The notes beneath the pieces are model-generated. The model worked only from the letters and a program-made list of their open reading frames with translations, was not told the origin of the DNA and did no database searches. The position numbers were made by a program, and so were the translations under genes. Shown one piece after another: positions 40,819 to 52,711 of a stretch of 64,000 bases of DNA. Every line of letters starts with the position of its first letter. Within the stretch, counting starts at the first letter, position 1. Location: the NCBI GenBank assembly GCA_946811695.1, contig OX328130.1, forward strand, positions 74,117,353 through 74,181,352. Direction: 5' to 3'. The DNA comes from Gonocerus acuteangulatus. Lineage: Eukaryota > Arthropoda > Insecta > Hemiptera > Coreidae.

Positions 40819-42042
40819 GGCCCAGGGCACACGGTGAGACTGTTTTGCAACTACAGTTACAAACCAGTTGCCCGCGCACAGTTTTCTGAATGCTTACAAG
40901 TTTTCAATGTGAGAATCATTCGTCCCACTTCAGGTCTATAAGCCGAGTTCTTCCTGAACGTTGATCGATGTCTCTGGTACGTATTTTATTTTTATTTTTA
41001 CGGCGCATCGACGTCTAGTTTTATCCAGGGTGCAGCGAGGAATTGAGAAACTTCCCCCTCCCAACGAACCGTGGAATGAGAAACTTCCTGCCGCCGGTGG
41101 GGATCGAACCCACCATCTCCCGCTTATGAATCTAACGCGCTAGCCACTAGACCACGGGAGACCCCTTCAATTTTATTATCTTAATTACAAAGCTTATTTA
41201 AAAACAAATTGTTTACATCAATAATTTGTTGTAATTAGTTCAATTTAGAATATTTGTCTAAAAATAAATGACATTGTACTCAACATATTTTAGGTGGCTG
41301 GCAGCTTAAATAAAACATAAATATTATCAGCAATTATTCTATTTATAAATGTTAAACTATGAAAGTGGTTGGAAATTTTAAAGAAATGTGTTAGAAGTAC
41401 TGGAATAACATTTCATTGCTTCTAAAAATTTCATCTCCGGATAGGAAGTAAATACTCCCTGCTGGAGTTGTTGGATTCACAGTACATATTACATCACGGA
41501 ATGGTACATAAGTACAGCCTATGTATTACATGCCACTTTAAAGGGCACATAAAGAAATAAAAATTGACACCATCGTGTTTCTACCGTAAACAGGAGTGGA
41601 GTTATATATTTTGCTGCAGCAAGATTTTGACCATTTCTTGAAAACTTTACATGGACGTATTTTGAAAACCGTTTGAGCCATTAACCTGAGATTTGGTGTT
41701 TTTCCTAGTCTTTATGAAGGTAACCCATGTACCAAATGCCATCATAATTAGAGCTGGTGAGGGAAAAAATGTCATAAAAGTGTGTTGATTTGAGACAAAA
41801 TTACCCCAACGTCTTCTTCGTCTGAGTCTGACAAAGTAAGCTCACACGGCCAGGCCAAGGCCTTAAAGACAAATACATACAGCACATAATAAACATTCCA
41901 CTTTTACTGTATCATAGGCGCAACTGATTTAACACTAGCCCTTTGCCGGGTCCCCCGCTTGCGGACAGAAGTTTTATTTCAGCTGCAAACTGGTTTCAGG
42001 CGCAACTGGTTTGCAACGGAGTCGCACTGTGTGCGCTGGGCC
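40819..42042. mobile_element. Harbinger-type MITE with TTA duplication
   Basis: Starts GGCCCAGGGCACACGGTG and ends in a near-complement (CACTGTGTGCGCTGGGCC). TTA at 40816-40818 is repeated at 42043-42045; Harbinger elements duplicate 3 bp. It is about 1.2 kb and non-coding, and carries a reverse SINE. Confidence 0.75.
40980..41164 (-). mobile_element. SINE family 1, nested in the Harbinger MITE
   Basis: On the minus strand: GGTCTCCCGTGGTCTAG (41164 inward), B-box GGTTCGATCCC and tail GATGCGCCGTAAAAA. It is divergent but clearly the same family as 35821. Confidence 0.8.
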
Positions 42043-42169
42043 TTAATTGACAATAAATATTTATTTAGAAATTTTGAATTCTGCTAGCATTGTTTAATAT
42101 TTTTGAGTAGTCATTCTAGAGTCATCGTGCCTTCACTTTTAAAATTAATGTAACTATCCTCTTTAACAC

Positions 42170-42433
42170 ATCGTCCCTGCCATGTCAAACTAACGAATAT
42201 GCAAATCGGAGCACAATAGGAACGATCATATTTTAACCATTGACGAAATAATATATTCAAAAATAGTCTTATTCGATACTTTATTTAAGGCATTAAAGGC
42301 TATTCTATAAAGGGGTTAGAGTTGCGACAATTTGCGACAAGCCGTATCGCCCGCAATCCAAGAGCAAAGTACCGAATCTTGAGAAAAAATCCGAGATTTT
42401 GCATATTCGATATTTTGACATGGCAGGGACGAT
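42170..42433. mobile_element. 264-bp MITE with ~40-bp inverted ends
   Basis: Starts ATCGTCCCTGCCATGTCAAA and ends with its complement. It is non-coding. I found no clear target duplication. Confidence 0.6.
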
Positions 42434-43085
42434 ATGATGTATATTTTATACAGTTTTATTAATTGTTTTAAATGTATATAAAATTGTGAGTTTATAGATA
42501 TCACAGTAATCCTTTTAAGTTACAAATAATTTTAAGCTAAAGCATAAGGCTTTCTCTTTTTAAGTGAAATTATTTTCTTTTTAATGGGCACGAAATTTGC
42601 ATTTCAAGTCACGAAAATGTCACGAAAAAGTCACGAAATTGACTTTCACGAAAGTAGTAGACACCCTGAATAGCTACTTTCCTTCGGAGGAAAGTGCTAA
42701 AAGGTCCATTGGTCTCCAGCTTCGTGAAGAAAATGGCGGCGCCCATCAGTTTCCCGCCAAATTTTATAACCTCTATGTAGATTGAATAACCTCTAGACAG
42801 GGTTACTTTTTAATATAAATCAATTATCCCTGTAACAGGCCACGAGGGCCTAGAATGGGCAGATACTGTAGAGGTATTTTCATCCTTGTCCTTACAGCAC
42901 ACAGAGAGACAGTGTGGTCAGTACTGCTCTGCAGTATATGTTTTAATTTATTTCATGCAGAACGTTTTCGGAGTCTTTGCCCCACTGGTAAAAAGGTCTG
43001 ATCTGGCAATTTTTCGTGAGGAAAGGGAGATGAGGTAAAATAAATAAAAAAACATATAGTTATAATATCATCCTTTATTTATTCT

Positions 43086-43268
43086 TTAATACATAAAAAT
43101 ACAAAAACATTTACATTTTTTTGTAATACAAACAAAGAAATACATTGATTTTAATAATATAATTGCACACAATTTTGGTTTTGATTTAGATATACACTTG
43201 ACTACTAGGTGTAGATAAAAATGTTTTCTTCTTTCGAAAGATGCTTTGCAGATGGTGCAGATGAACAT
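43086..43268 (-). CDS. Short C2HC zinc-finger protein
   Basis: The 60-residue protein starts at ATG (43266-43268). Residues 4-22 form CTICKASFERRKHFYLHL...C, a C-x2-C-x12-H-x4-C finger. The tail is Lys/Cys-rich. A TATA box (minus strand, 43380-43386), an ATTCAG initiator (about 43360) and a downstream AATAAA (43074-43079, on minus) bracket it. The gene therefore looks like a complete small transcription unit. The finger resembles those at the start of the Polinton polymerase. DNA binding is inferred; no homologue is recognised. Confidence 0.5.
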   Translation of the reverse strand: MFICTICKASFERRKHFYLHLVVKCISKSKPKLCAIILLKSMYFFVCITKKCKCFCIFMY

Positions 43269-43354
43269 GTTGGCTGGTGGGTATGAACGGTGTGGATGGT
43301 CGGCCCAACGCTGAATGAACGCTAGCTGGATAGAGTTGAATGCTTCTTGAAAAG

Positions 43355-43388
43355 TGGCTGAATCTAGCTACAACGCTGATTTATATGT
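43355..43388 (-). promoter_or_regulatory. TATA box and initiator of the zinc-finger gene
   Basis: Minus strand ATATAAA (43380-43386) followed 23-25 bp downstream by ATTCAG (43358-43363). Confidence 0.6.
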
Positions 43389-43469
43389 TTACTCTTTGAA
43401 GGATCAAAAGACAATGAGGTGAAGGGCAAACACCAAGCCTTTTATAGCTTCATGATCATTCACAGATGC

Positions 43470-43825
43470 TTAAGTCACCAAGTCATCCATAGAGGTTCTC
43501 CAATCTACATAGAGGTTATAAAATTTGGAGGGAAACAGATGGGCGCCGCCATTTTCTTCAAGTCACAAAGTCATCCATAGAGGTTCTCCAAGTTCCATAA
43601 AGGTTATCAAATTTGGAGGGAAACAGATGGGCGCCGCCATTTTCTTCAAGTCACAAAGTCATCCATAGAGGTTCTCCAATCTACATAGAGGTTATCAAAT
43701 TTGGAGGGAAACAGATAAGCGCCGCCATTTTCTTCAAGTCACAAAGTCATCCATAGAGGTTCTCCAATCTACATAGAGGTTATAAAATTTGGCGGGAAAC
43801 TGATGGGCGCCGCCATTTTCTTCAC
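43470..43825 (+). repeat. Four 88-bp direct repeats
   Basis: Repeats with GTCATCCATAGAGGTTCTCC occur at 43481, 43569, 43657 and 43745. Each contains GGGCGCCGCCATTTTCTTC, part of the element's terminal repeat. Confidence 0.9.
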
Positions 43826-43852
43826 GAAGCTGGAGACCAATGGACCTTTTTA

Positions 43853-44240
43853 CCCTACTCTAAAGGTGACCTTGAAACTTAAGCTTCTATCAAGTCCTTA
43901 AATTCGTAAATAAATTAATCTCTGGATATTCTGGACTTTAATCAATATTAATCAAGAAGAAACGTGGTAATTTAAAAAAAAAAAATTCTTATGTTCTCGT
44001 TGATTCCTGGGCCATAATTCGAAACTACATATATGGCTGAAGTCCTGTACTTTTTTTAACATATTTTTTTATTTTTAATAAAGAGAATCACCATAATTTT
44101 TCTTCTCTTCTTTTTCTTTTAACGTTTGTACAATTAATTTTACCATTATATACATAGTTTTATTAGTTGGTTTTTAATTAATATTTTATATTAGGAAAAG
44201 ACACCACATTGCAAAGAAAGATTAAAGAAAGTATTTATAT
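43853..44240. other. AT-rich, no gene seen
   Basis: Opening sequence complements 32660-32728. Otherwise nothing recognised. Confidence 0.4.
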
Positions 44241-45035
44241 AATTAAAAGTCCGACTCACAGGAACTGCTTCACCTTAATGCGGTTCCTATGCCTAGTGCT
44301 ATTAGTAAAGGAATAGTAGCAGTTATTGGTAGCATTTGATCTTTCGTTAAAAATATAAATTAAATCTTAAAGAAAAGGAAGTTTAAGGCGCCACAACAGA
44401 AAACTGACAGTATCCTAAGCGCAGCCCGCCATCTCAAAATTCGCTCTAGGAAACCACTATGCCAATAAGTTTCTCATTTTTTTTTGCATTGTTTTACTAA
44501 AATACTAAATTTACTCATAAATGCGTATTAAAACTAAAAACAACCGATTTAAAAGTGAATTTAAAAAACACTAAACCCCGCTCAACAGAAAAAAAAACTC
44601 TTATAAAGTTTTAAGCAATTCTTTCTCCGATTGACATTGCCCCATGGAAAATTCCTTCAGAATATTTTTTGTAGAGAATTTGGTAAGCATTCGAACGTCC
44701 ACCTTCCACTTGCCACGATTTTCCGACTGTTTTCGAGATATTTACGAAAATATATGTAGATCCGAAAACTTTTCAAGTCCATTAATAAAATATTGTTTTT
44801 CGAATACTTCCTTAACTCCAAATGTAACCAAACTTTAAACATCTTAGTTTAGATAAATTCCAAAGATACGGAAAATATTTCAATTGAATCCCACGATTTT
44901 AAGTACCCAACAAAAAAAAATGAGTCACAAAAATATTTGTTCCACTTTTCTCAAAAACGATTACAGATATCGCCTTAAAAATGGTTTAATCGGTTTTCCT
45001 AAGAAACATATAAAAGTCCGTCACGCAGGGGCTGC
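44241..45035 (+). repeat. RepB element copy
   Basis: Starts AAAGTCCGACTCACAGGAAC and runs into the 5' end of a RepA copy. The core is the complement of 540-1170. Confidence 0.65.
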
Positions 45036-45480
45036 ATAACTAAGCACTTTCCTCAGAATTTTTGTAGTGTAGACAACATTACTGAATAATTTGCTGTAAA
45101 TAACCTATATAAATAAAATAAAAACGTGAATAGTTCTGCTCATTTACATTTCTTATGAGAACTGTTCAATTATTAATTTTGTAAATAATTTGCTTCCAGC
45201 GTTATGTTAGTAAATGATATTGTACTACTTAATAAACACACAAAAACTTCATTTTCCGTCTTTAGATCTGACGCAGGAACAGGATACAGTCCCCCTAGTG
45301 GGAGATAGCGCTCCTCGGGGCGGCTTTGTGTACCTACGTCCCCTAGTGGGAGATAGCGCTCCTCGCGGCGGATTTCTGAACCTACGTCTGACGCAGGAAC
45401 AGGATACAGTCCCCCAGGTGGGAGATAGCGCCCCTCGCGGCGGCTTTCTGAACCTACGTCTGGCGGTTCACATTTCTAAT
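45036..45480 (+). repeat. RepA copy with triplicated segment
   Basis: RepA 5' portion, then a segment with GGGAGATAGCGCTCCTCG present three times (about 45299-45460). It passes into LINE 3' sequence. Confidence 0.7.
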
Positions 45481-47925
45481 GATTTATTATTTATTTATTT
45501 TACGAGCTTCGCAACGACGGCAACTTGCTCTTTTTTTTATATACAAAAAAAAAAAAAAAAAAAAAAAAGTTTAAGGAGAGCATAAGACAAAAGTTAGTAG
45601 GTTTGTGTTAAGAATTAATTGCTAAACATTATTTAGAGCCTTGATATTTGAACTATAGTTAATGTATTTACATAACTTATCACTAAAACTAACTACAATT
45701 ATTTAACTATTTATTAGGTCATGTTGTGGTTTTCCATTAATGACCAAGCAAAATTGAGTAATTATTACATAATAGGGAAAAAATAAATAAATAAATAAAA
45801 AAAATAATAAAATAAATTATCTTAAAATATTTTTCGTTTCCTCAAATTCTGTGGTAAATGTTTTGGTCTTTTAAATATTTGAGTATAGAGTGTATGTATG
45901 GACTACCCTCTGTGAGAAGTTCTTGTAGGTCGTGTGGAATGTTCAGTTTGTCGCGTCTTTTACATTCAGTGAGTATGTGTTTAATTGTCAGTGTTGTGTT
46001 ACAAACTCTGCATATCGGTTTGTCTTTTTTCTCCATGAGGTAATTATGTGTGAGCAATGAGTGTCCAATGCGAAGTCTGGTCAGTACTACTTGGTCTCTT
46101 CTTGTCAAGGTATGTTGTTCGTTACTCCATGGTTTTACTGTGTTCTTAATTTGTGATAATTTGTTGTTTGTTTGTAGCCAGTGCTGCAACCAGTCGTTTA
46201 ATATATGTGTGAGTAATGTGTGAACCAAATCATCTAACGTAATGTTTTCAATGTCTACGATCTGTTTATTTGTTGCGTCTTTTGCATGTTTGTCTACTGA
46301 TGTACTTAGTCCGATATCCTCGTGTCCGGGTAGCCATAATAGTGTAAGTGTGTGATTGCTGAGTCTGTGTAATTGTTCGTATATCTGTTTAATTATTGGG
46401 TGGTTAGTATAAATATTATCGAGGGAGCGTAAAGAACTGAGTGAGTCTGTACATAGGAGTATGTGTTTTCAGTGTTACGTAGTTTTGTAAGGGCTAAGTG
46501 TATGGCGAGTAATTCGGCTGTGTAGATACTTGTGTTGTCATGTAATTTGATTGTATGTGTTTGGTTTTCGTTAATGGCTGCTGCTGCAGTTCCAGATAGT
46601 GTCTTCGATCCGTCTGTATAGGTGTGAATATGGTTACGTTTGTCTGCCAAAAGTGAGGTAAATATGGTTTTATAAATTTTGTTGGATAGTGGATGATTTT
46701 TTTTTAAATTGTGCTAGTGTTAAGTCAATCTTGTAGTTCTTTACGCCCCAAGGAGGGAATGTTAACGGTGTGTTTGTGTATGTGAGTGTGTAGTGGTTCT
46801 CTATCAGTATGATGATGCGTGTATCTTATGAGTAGTGGCTTCTGTTTTGGATTTTTTTGTATGTATTTGTTTATCATGGAACTGTCCATATAGTGTTTTG
46901 TACAGGCTGTATTTAAGGTTTTTGATTTTAAGAGAAACTTTATACCCAAGTACCTCCGTCTATACTCCAGTGGAGGTTCTCCAGCTTCTACACAAATGCT
47001 ATCAGCGGGACTTGATCTAAAGGCCCCAGTCGCTATTCTCAGCCCTGTATGATGTATTGTGTTGAGTAGCTTTAAAGTGCTTGGGCTGGCAGATGAATAT
47101 ACTATACAGCCGTAATCCAGCAGAGATCTGGTATAGGCTCGGTAGAATGTTAGCATTAATGATCTGTCAGCTCCCCACTTTGTGTTACTTAGAATCCTCA
47201 GTAAATTCAAGCTTTTCTTGCATTTGATAAGGAGTTCTTTTAGATGGGGAACCCATGTTAGTCGTCGGTCAAGCGTGAGTCCCAGAAATGTTAAGGTGTC
47301 TGTCATGTTAATTGTCATGTTATTTAAACGTAGTAAGACGGTTTCTCTTAGTCTCTTTCTGGAGAAAATGATATAGGACGATTTGTCCGGAGAAAATTTG
47401 AAACCAGTATTAGAGCACCAGTTTTCGAGGTTGGTAATTGTGTTTTGTATGTAAGTTTGTGCAGTATTCAGTTTCTTGTATGGGATGTATAGGAGAAGGT
47501 CATCAGCATACATACAGTAAGAAACTTCCCTGGGGATACATTTTATGATAGAATTCACAGCAATTTTGAACAACGTTGTGCTCAGTACACCTCCCTGAGG
47601 CACTCCATTTTCTTGTGGGAACGTGTCAGATAAATATGTACCTATCTTCACCCTGAATGTTCGCTGAGTTAGATACCTGTCCAGGAACATGATGATATTT
47701 CCCTGAAAACCCCACTCGTTTAACTGGGAGAATATAAGTCGTCTCCATACTGTATCATATGCCTTTTCTAGGTCAAGGGATACAGCTAAGACAGACTTTT
47801 TTTCAAGAAAAGAATTAAGGATTACGGCTTCCATTGTGGCCAATTGGTGCATAGTGGAATGTTCTGTTCGAAAGCCGCATTGGTGAGGGGATAATGGTTT
47901 CCATTCTCTAGGAACCACAACTGTT
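45481..47925 (-). pseudogene. 5'-truncated I-type LINE, broken frames
   Basis: The minus strand contains an RT domain (46725-47925) with LSPHQCGFRTEH, VSLDLEKAYDTVW, GVPQGGVLSTTLF and CMYADDLLLY. Frameshifts or stops follow near 46650-46725 and 46465 in the RNase H (YTDGSK, YTAELLAIHLAL). The last piece (45842-46228) has the C-terminal Cys/His knuckle CRVCNTTLTIKHIL. The 5' endonuclease is missing; upstream is RepA. The region below 45842 is the 3' UTR. It is not functional. Confidence 0.85.
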
Positions 47926-48144
47926 TCATTTCTAATGAAACAGAGTTTAAAATAAACCCACCTTTCCAATTGACCGATTTACTTCATTTTCACAACACTT
48001 CTTTCTCATGAGATACCCACGACGTATACCGCGTTTCGTTACAATACAGCAGAAATTACGACCGGTATGAGTATATTAGTAATGTGGGTTTGGAGTAAAC
48101 CCCCCCCCCCTTCTAATGAACCGATTTAGTTTATTTTTGCAACT
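47926..48144 (+). repeat. RepA fragment
   Basis: A ~215-bp piece with CCAATTGACCGATTTAC and one ~143-bp monomer, joined at the left to the LINE and at the right to a satellite. Confidence 0.6.
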
Positions 48145-48715
48145 AAAAAAACTTCAGCTGTGTAATAACAACCAAACATTTCTGCAAATTGAGACTTCAA
48201 CTGTGTAATAACAACCAAACTTTGCTGCAAATTGAGACTTCAACTGTATAATAACTACCAAACGTTTCTGCAAATTGAGACTTCAACTGTGTAATAACAA
48301 CCAAACTTTGCTGCAAATTGAGACTTCAACTGTATAATAACTACCAAACGTTTCTGCAAATTGAGACTTCAACTGTATAATAACAACCAAACATTTCTGC
48401 AAATTGAGACTTCAACTGTGTAATAACAACCAAACTTTGCTGCAAATTGAGACTTCAACTGTGTAATAACAACCAAACTTTGCTTCAAATTGAGACTTCA
48501 ACTGTATAATATCAACCAAAATTTGCTGCGAATTGAGACTTCAACTGTGTAATAACAACCAAACTTTGCTTCAAATTGAGACTTCAACTGTATAATATCA
48601 ACCAAACTTTGCTGCGAATTGAGACTTCAACTGTAGAATAACAACCAAACTGCTTCAAATTGAGAGTTCAGATGTAAAATACAAACCAAACGTTGTGGCA
48701 AATTAAAAGTTCAGA
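48145..48715 (+). repeat. ~43-bp satellite array
   Basis: About 13 units with TTGAGACTTCAACTGT and AATAACAACCAAAC. Units drift toward the end. The same satellite occurs complemented at 50000-50665. Confidence 0.9.

Positions 48716-48796
<81 letters not shown>
48716..48796. repeat. TA microsatellite
   Basis: Long TA repeat between the satellite and a RepC copy. Confidence 0.9.
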
Positions 48797-48945
48797 CAAA
48801 TTTGAACCACCGTTATTTTTCGTATTCCTCTTTAGGCTCTGAAACGAGAAATGTTCTAGTCGGCACTTCCGTATTGCATTATGAGGTCAATCTTAGAAGC
48901 AGGGTTCTTTCCTATGGAGCGAGGGAGGAACCGCGCTAAAAACAT
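48797..48945 (+). repeat. RepC copy
   Basis: Contains TTTGAACCACCGTTATTTT and ends GAGGAACCGCGCTAA, as at 39520-39655. Confidence 0.7.
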
Positions 48946-49510
48946 TACAATTTTTGAAACAAATCAAAGAATGCAACACTTTTTTAAATAAATTTAAATT
49001 CATAAATAATGTCTACTAGGCCTATATCTTAGGCTTCTTTCACACAAAACTTTCTTACCAAAAGGGCAAAATGAACTTTTTTTTTTAACTGAATAATTTG
49101 TCAATTTTGTTCTATTTCCATGTTTTGTAAAATCGCTATGTTACAAAGTTTATCTTATTGTATTTGTATTTTTATTGAGGATTATCTATACAATATCCAA
49201 GGATTGTATCAATGTCCAACTTTTATAACGGAACATGTACTTACAGTATATTTGCTTTTTTAATTGTGTTACTTCCAATCCATCTTGAAACTGATCCTTG
49301 AACTGGTGATTTAAAAGATTAATACCTCCTATGACGAGCCTTTTATGCTTTTATAAATCTTTGGTGTTTACAGAATAAATTTGAAAAATAAATAATTCAT
49401 GAAAAAAACTAAACAAACTTTTAAAGTCAATCACACTCAACATTAATCTAATCTTGAACATTTTCTCAATAATCAATTGATAACAATTTTTTAGATAAAG
49501 ATAATTAAGG
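48946..49510. other. AT-rich, no gene seen
   Basis: No domain or repeat family recognised; it is upstream of the secreted-protein exon. Confidence 0.35.
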
Positions 49511-49540
49511 AAATATAAAATCTGTGATATCTACAGGTGA
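49511..49540 (+). promoter_or_regulatory. Possible TATA box of the secreted-protein gene
   Basis: AAATATAAAAT at 49511-49521 lies about 40 bp before the ATG. An ATCTACAGGTGAG nearby could also be a splice acceptor or donor. Confidence 0.4.
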
Positions 49541-49555
49541 GAAAAGTAGTCCACC

Positions 49556-49640
49556 ATGAAGTGTGTGATCATCCTCCTCGTATGTGCTGCTGCGCAGGCG
49601 CTTACACCATCACAGCGCTATGATCTTTTATCAAAGTTTG
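49556..49640 (+). CDS. First exon of a secreted protein (partial)
   Basis: ATG 49556-49558 follows a CCACC context. The first 16 residues (MKCVIILLVCAAAQAL) are a textbook signal peptide, followed by TPSQRYDLLSKFG. The exon ends TTTG|GTAAGAAG after 28 codons plus one base. Codon use is more GC-rich than the neighbourhood. The remaining exons are not found within the window, and the next region is SINE and satellite. The family is unidentified. It is the only likely host gene. Confidence 0.6.
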
Positions 49641-49737
49641 GTAAGAAGTTTTATTTTTGTTATTGGAATAAATAATTCTTAAATAATAATATATAAATAA
49701 AGGAACTTTTCATTTGCTATTATTTAATGAAAGGCGG
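49641..49737. other. Start of the intron
   Basis: AT-rich, following the GTAAG donor; nothing else visible. Confidence 0.4.
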
Positions 49738-49873
49738 GGTCTCCCGTGGTCTAATGGCTAGCGCCTTGGATTCATAAGCGGGAGATGGCGGGTTCCTCGC
49801 TGGGGTTCGGCGCTGGTAAAATTCCTCGCTGCACCCTGGATGTCGGCCCTAATGACCTAGATGTAGATGCGCC

Positions 49874-49939
<66 letters not shown>
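49738..49939 (+). mobile_element. SINE family 1 with long A tail
   Basis: GGGTCTCCCGTGGTCTAATGG head, damaged B-box, tail GATGCGCCGTAAAA and a ~60-base A run. It sits in the putative intron. Confidence 0.8.
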
Positions 49940-49944
<5 letters not shown>

Positions 49945-50680
49945 GAAAGGCCTTTAAAGTGTTTAGTTATTTTTTCTTAGCTTAAGGCTCCGTTTGCGGG
50001 AACGTATGGTAGATATTTTACAACTGAAATGTCAATCTTCAACAACGTTTGGTTCTTATTTTACAGCATGCCTCAATTTGCAACATTTGGTTGTTATTTT
50101 ACAGCTGTATTTATTTTGCATTTAAATAAAATACTGCTGTAGTCTCAATTTGCAGCAACGGTTTGGTTGTTATTTTACAGCATGCCTCAATTTGCAACAT
50201 TTGGTTGTTATTTTACAGCTGTATTTATTTTGCATTTAAATAAAATACTGCTGTAGTCTCAATTTGCAGCAACGGTTTGGTTGTTATTTTACAGCATGCC
50301 TCAATTTGCAACATTTGGTTGTTATTTTACAGCTGTATTTATTTTGCATTTAAATAAAATACTGCTGTAGTCTCAATTTGCAACATTGGGTTTGGTTGTT
50401 ATTTTACAACTGAAATGTCAATCTTCAACAACGTTTGGTTCTTATTTTACAGCATGCCTCAATTTGCAACATTTGGTTGTTATTTTACAGCTGTATTTAT
50501 TTTGCATTTAAATAAAATACTGCTGTAGTCTCAATTTGCAGCAACGGTTTGGTTGTTATTTTACAGCTGAAGTCTCAATTTGTATCAATGTTTGGTTTGT
50601 ATTTTACAGCCGAAGTCTCAATTTTCAGGAACATTTGGTTTTTATTTTACAACTTAAGATTTAACTTGAATGTTCGGTTG
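49940..50680 (-). repeat. Satellite array with 114-bp higher-order unit
   Basis: Complement of the 48145 satellite. A 114-bp unit (AGTCTCAATTTGCAGCAACG...) repeats at 50141, 50255, 50369. It contains TTTGCATTTAAATAAAATAC. Confidence 0.9.
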
Positions 50681-50964
50681 TGCGAAATAATCCCTATATT
50701 GTTATAATTGTTTTATTTATGATGCCAATGAAAATAATTCAAAACTTACTTAAGACTATTTTAAAATTTGTTTGAGTTTTTATTTGTTAACTAGCTGAAT
50801 ACCCGTGCTTCACCACGGCCAATAAGTATTAGCGCGGTTCCTCCCTCCCCCATAGGGAGGAACCCCGCTTATAAGGTTGATACAATGAAACAATCCGGAA
50901 GTGCCGACAAGAAAATTTCGCGTTTCAGAACCCCTAGAGACCGAAAATAACGGTGGTTCAAATT

Positions 50965-51009
<45 letters not shown>

Positions 51010-51140
51010 TTATATATATATTTGTCTGTTCGCTCTCTAGCTCGAAGACGAATGGTCCGATTTTGATGAAATTTGGTACAAAAATCAGTCGTCCAATATG
51101 AAAGGTCAAGTTCGTTAACCAGCAAAATCCGCCCACTGGA
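50681..51140 (-). repeat. RepC copy (reverse)
   Basis: CTAGCTGAATACCCGTGCTTC near 50792, then GCGCGGTTCCTCCCTCCC and, after (TA)n, GACCATTCG-type sequence. Mirrors 39341-39664. Confidence 0.7.
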
Positions 51141-52100
51141 AGATGGAGTTTGGGGCGAAATTCGCGCAGAAAAAATCGTAACGCTTACGTTTTTGAGTTC
51201 ATAAGCTTGTAAGTACTCTTTTTATAGGCTTCTTGGGCTAGGAAAACGAATGAAACCATTTTCAAGGCGATAACTTTAACCGTTTTCGAGAAAATTGGAA
51301 AAATAGTTTTTGAATACCGTTTTTAATTTGGGTACTTAGAATCATGGGATTCAGTTGAAACATTTTCTGCATGTTCTACTTTCATTAAAACTAATATGTT
51401 GAAATTTTGGTTACGTTTGGAGTTAAGGAAGGGTTAGAATAAAATATTTTATTAACAGACATAAAAAGTTTTGGTAACTTTGTATATTTTCCTTAATATC
51501 TCGAAAAAGGTTAAGAATTTGGTAAGCAAAAGAATACCATTAGAAAGCTTACTAAATGCTCTACAAAAAAGGTTCTGATGAAAGTTTTGATTAGGCGATG
51601 TCAATCGGAGAAATAAGTGCTTAAAACATTAAAGTAATTGATTTTGCTTATTCGAACTGTTCTTTTTGTCTGTTTTTATTCCTTGTTATTTTTTAATTGC
51701 TTATAGTTGGATAATGTATTTTACAATAAAACAGATTAGGCAAAATAAGAAAAACAATTCATTGTTAGAAATATAGCTTGCCAAGAGAAAAAGATTCGTT
51801 GACGTCTTTTGAATATTTTCAATTGCCTTTATGCTGTTGGTTTTTTTATTTTATTTTTTAATTGATTTTATCTGTAGAATTATTACTATAGTAAAAGAAC
51901 ACAGGAATGTGTGAAAATATTTGATATTTTCCAATTCATTGAAACGTATGAAATGAATCTTCCGTAGAAGAGGATTCTAGGGTCTTGCGGACCTGACCCC
52001 AGGTATAGCCAGCCATAAAACCCTTTGAACAAAGGCCGAGGAAAATATTATCTGTTTCTATTCTATGCTTTTCAAATGAGAATAGGGATATGAACAGGAA
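51141..52100 (-). repeat. RepB core, then unclassified AT-rich
   Basis: 51240-51620 is RepB core in reverse. From about 51650 nothing is recognised. Confidence 0.5.
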
Positions 52101-52103
52101 CCG

Positions 52104-52265
52104 GGGTCTCCCGTGGTCTAATGGCTAGCGCCTTGGATTCATAAGCGGGAGATGATGGGTTCGATTCCCAACCTCCGGCAGGAATTTTTTCATCCCACGG
52201 CTCGCTGGTGAAATTCCTCGCTACACCCTGGATGTCGGCGCTAATGACCTAGATGTAGATGTGCC

Positions 52266-52308
<43 letters not shown>
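52104..52308 (+). mobile_element. SINE family 1 with A tail
   Basis: GGTCTCCCGTGGTCTAATGG, B-box GGTTCGATTCCC, tail and A run 52268-52307. GGAACC flanks both sides, consistent with a short target duplication in a RepB copy. Confidence 0.85.
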
Positions 52309-52310
<2 letters not shown>

Positions 52311-52711
52311 GGAACCACGCTAAGATGACGCAGTTCCTGCGAGTCGGACTTTTTTTTTATATTGAGTTAAATATGATCAAAATTAACGCTACTACATAAT
52401 TTTGTACAGCTTATTATTGCACGGACTTTAAAGTTACCCAGGAAACACCATGTGGAGGAAAAAAAACGCTTAAAAAGTTAGGTAAACAGAGACAAATGCA
52501 CGTTGAAAAGCATAAAACTAACAAATTTGAAGTTTTAAGCACTTATCTCTTCGATTGACATCGCCCCACCGAACATTACAACAGAATCTTATAGTAGAGA
52601 ATTTAGTAACCTTTCGAATAGCCGCCTTCCACTTACTACAAGTTCCCAAGCGTTTTCGAGATATTTTAGAAAATATACAGAGATCCGAAAACTTTGAATG
52701 ACCATTCATAC
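52309..52711 (+). repeat. RepB fragment
   Basis: Carries GACGCAGTTCCTGCGAGTCGG and the core. It resumes after the following LINE at 55562, so the LINE inserted into it. Confidence 0.65.

Larger units (their letters stand above)
33921..42668. mobile_element. 8.7-kb CAGGGTGTCT-ended composite element
   Basis: Ends are CAGGGTGTCT (33921) and its complement (to 42668). Subterminal regions are rich in TCACGAAAA repeats at both ends, inverted relative to each other. AATAG before the left end (33916-33920) reappears after the right end (42669-42673). The surrounding RepA sequence is continuous across it when compared with 60849-60900, so it is one insertion. No transposase was recognised. The interior is occupied by other transposons. 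Confidence 0.7.
42700..43852. mobile_element. 1.15-kb inverted-repeat element with own gene
   Basis: The left end (AAGGTCCATTGGTCTCC, to about 42790) and right end (43765-43852) are near-perfect inverted repeats of about 85 bp. The right side carries four 88-bp direct repeats (43470-43825) that each contain part of the terminal repeat. A single compact gene lies between. I know of no such family. Confidence 0.65.
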
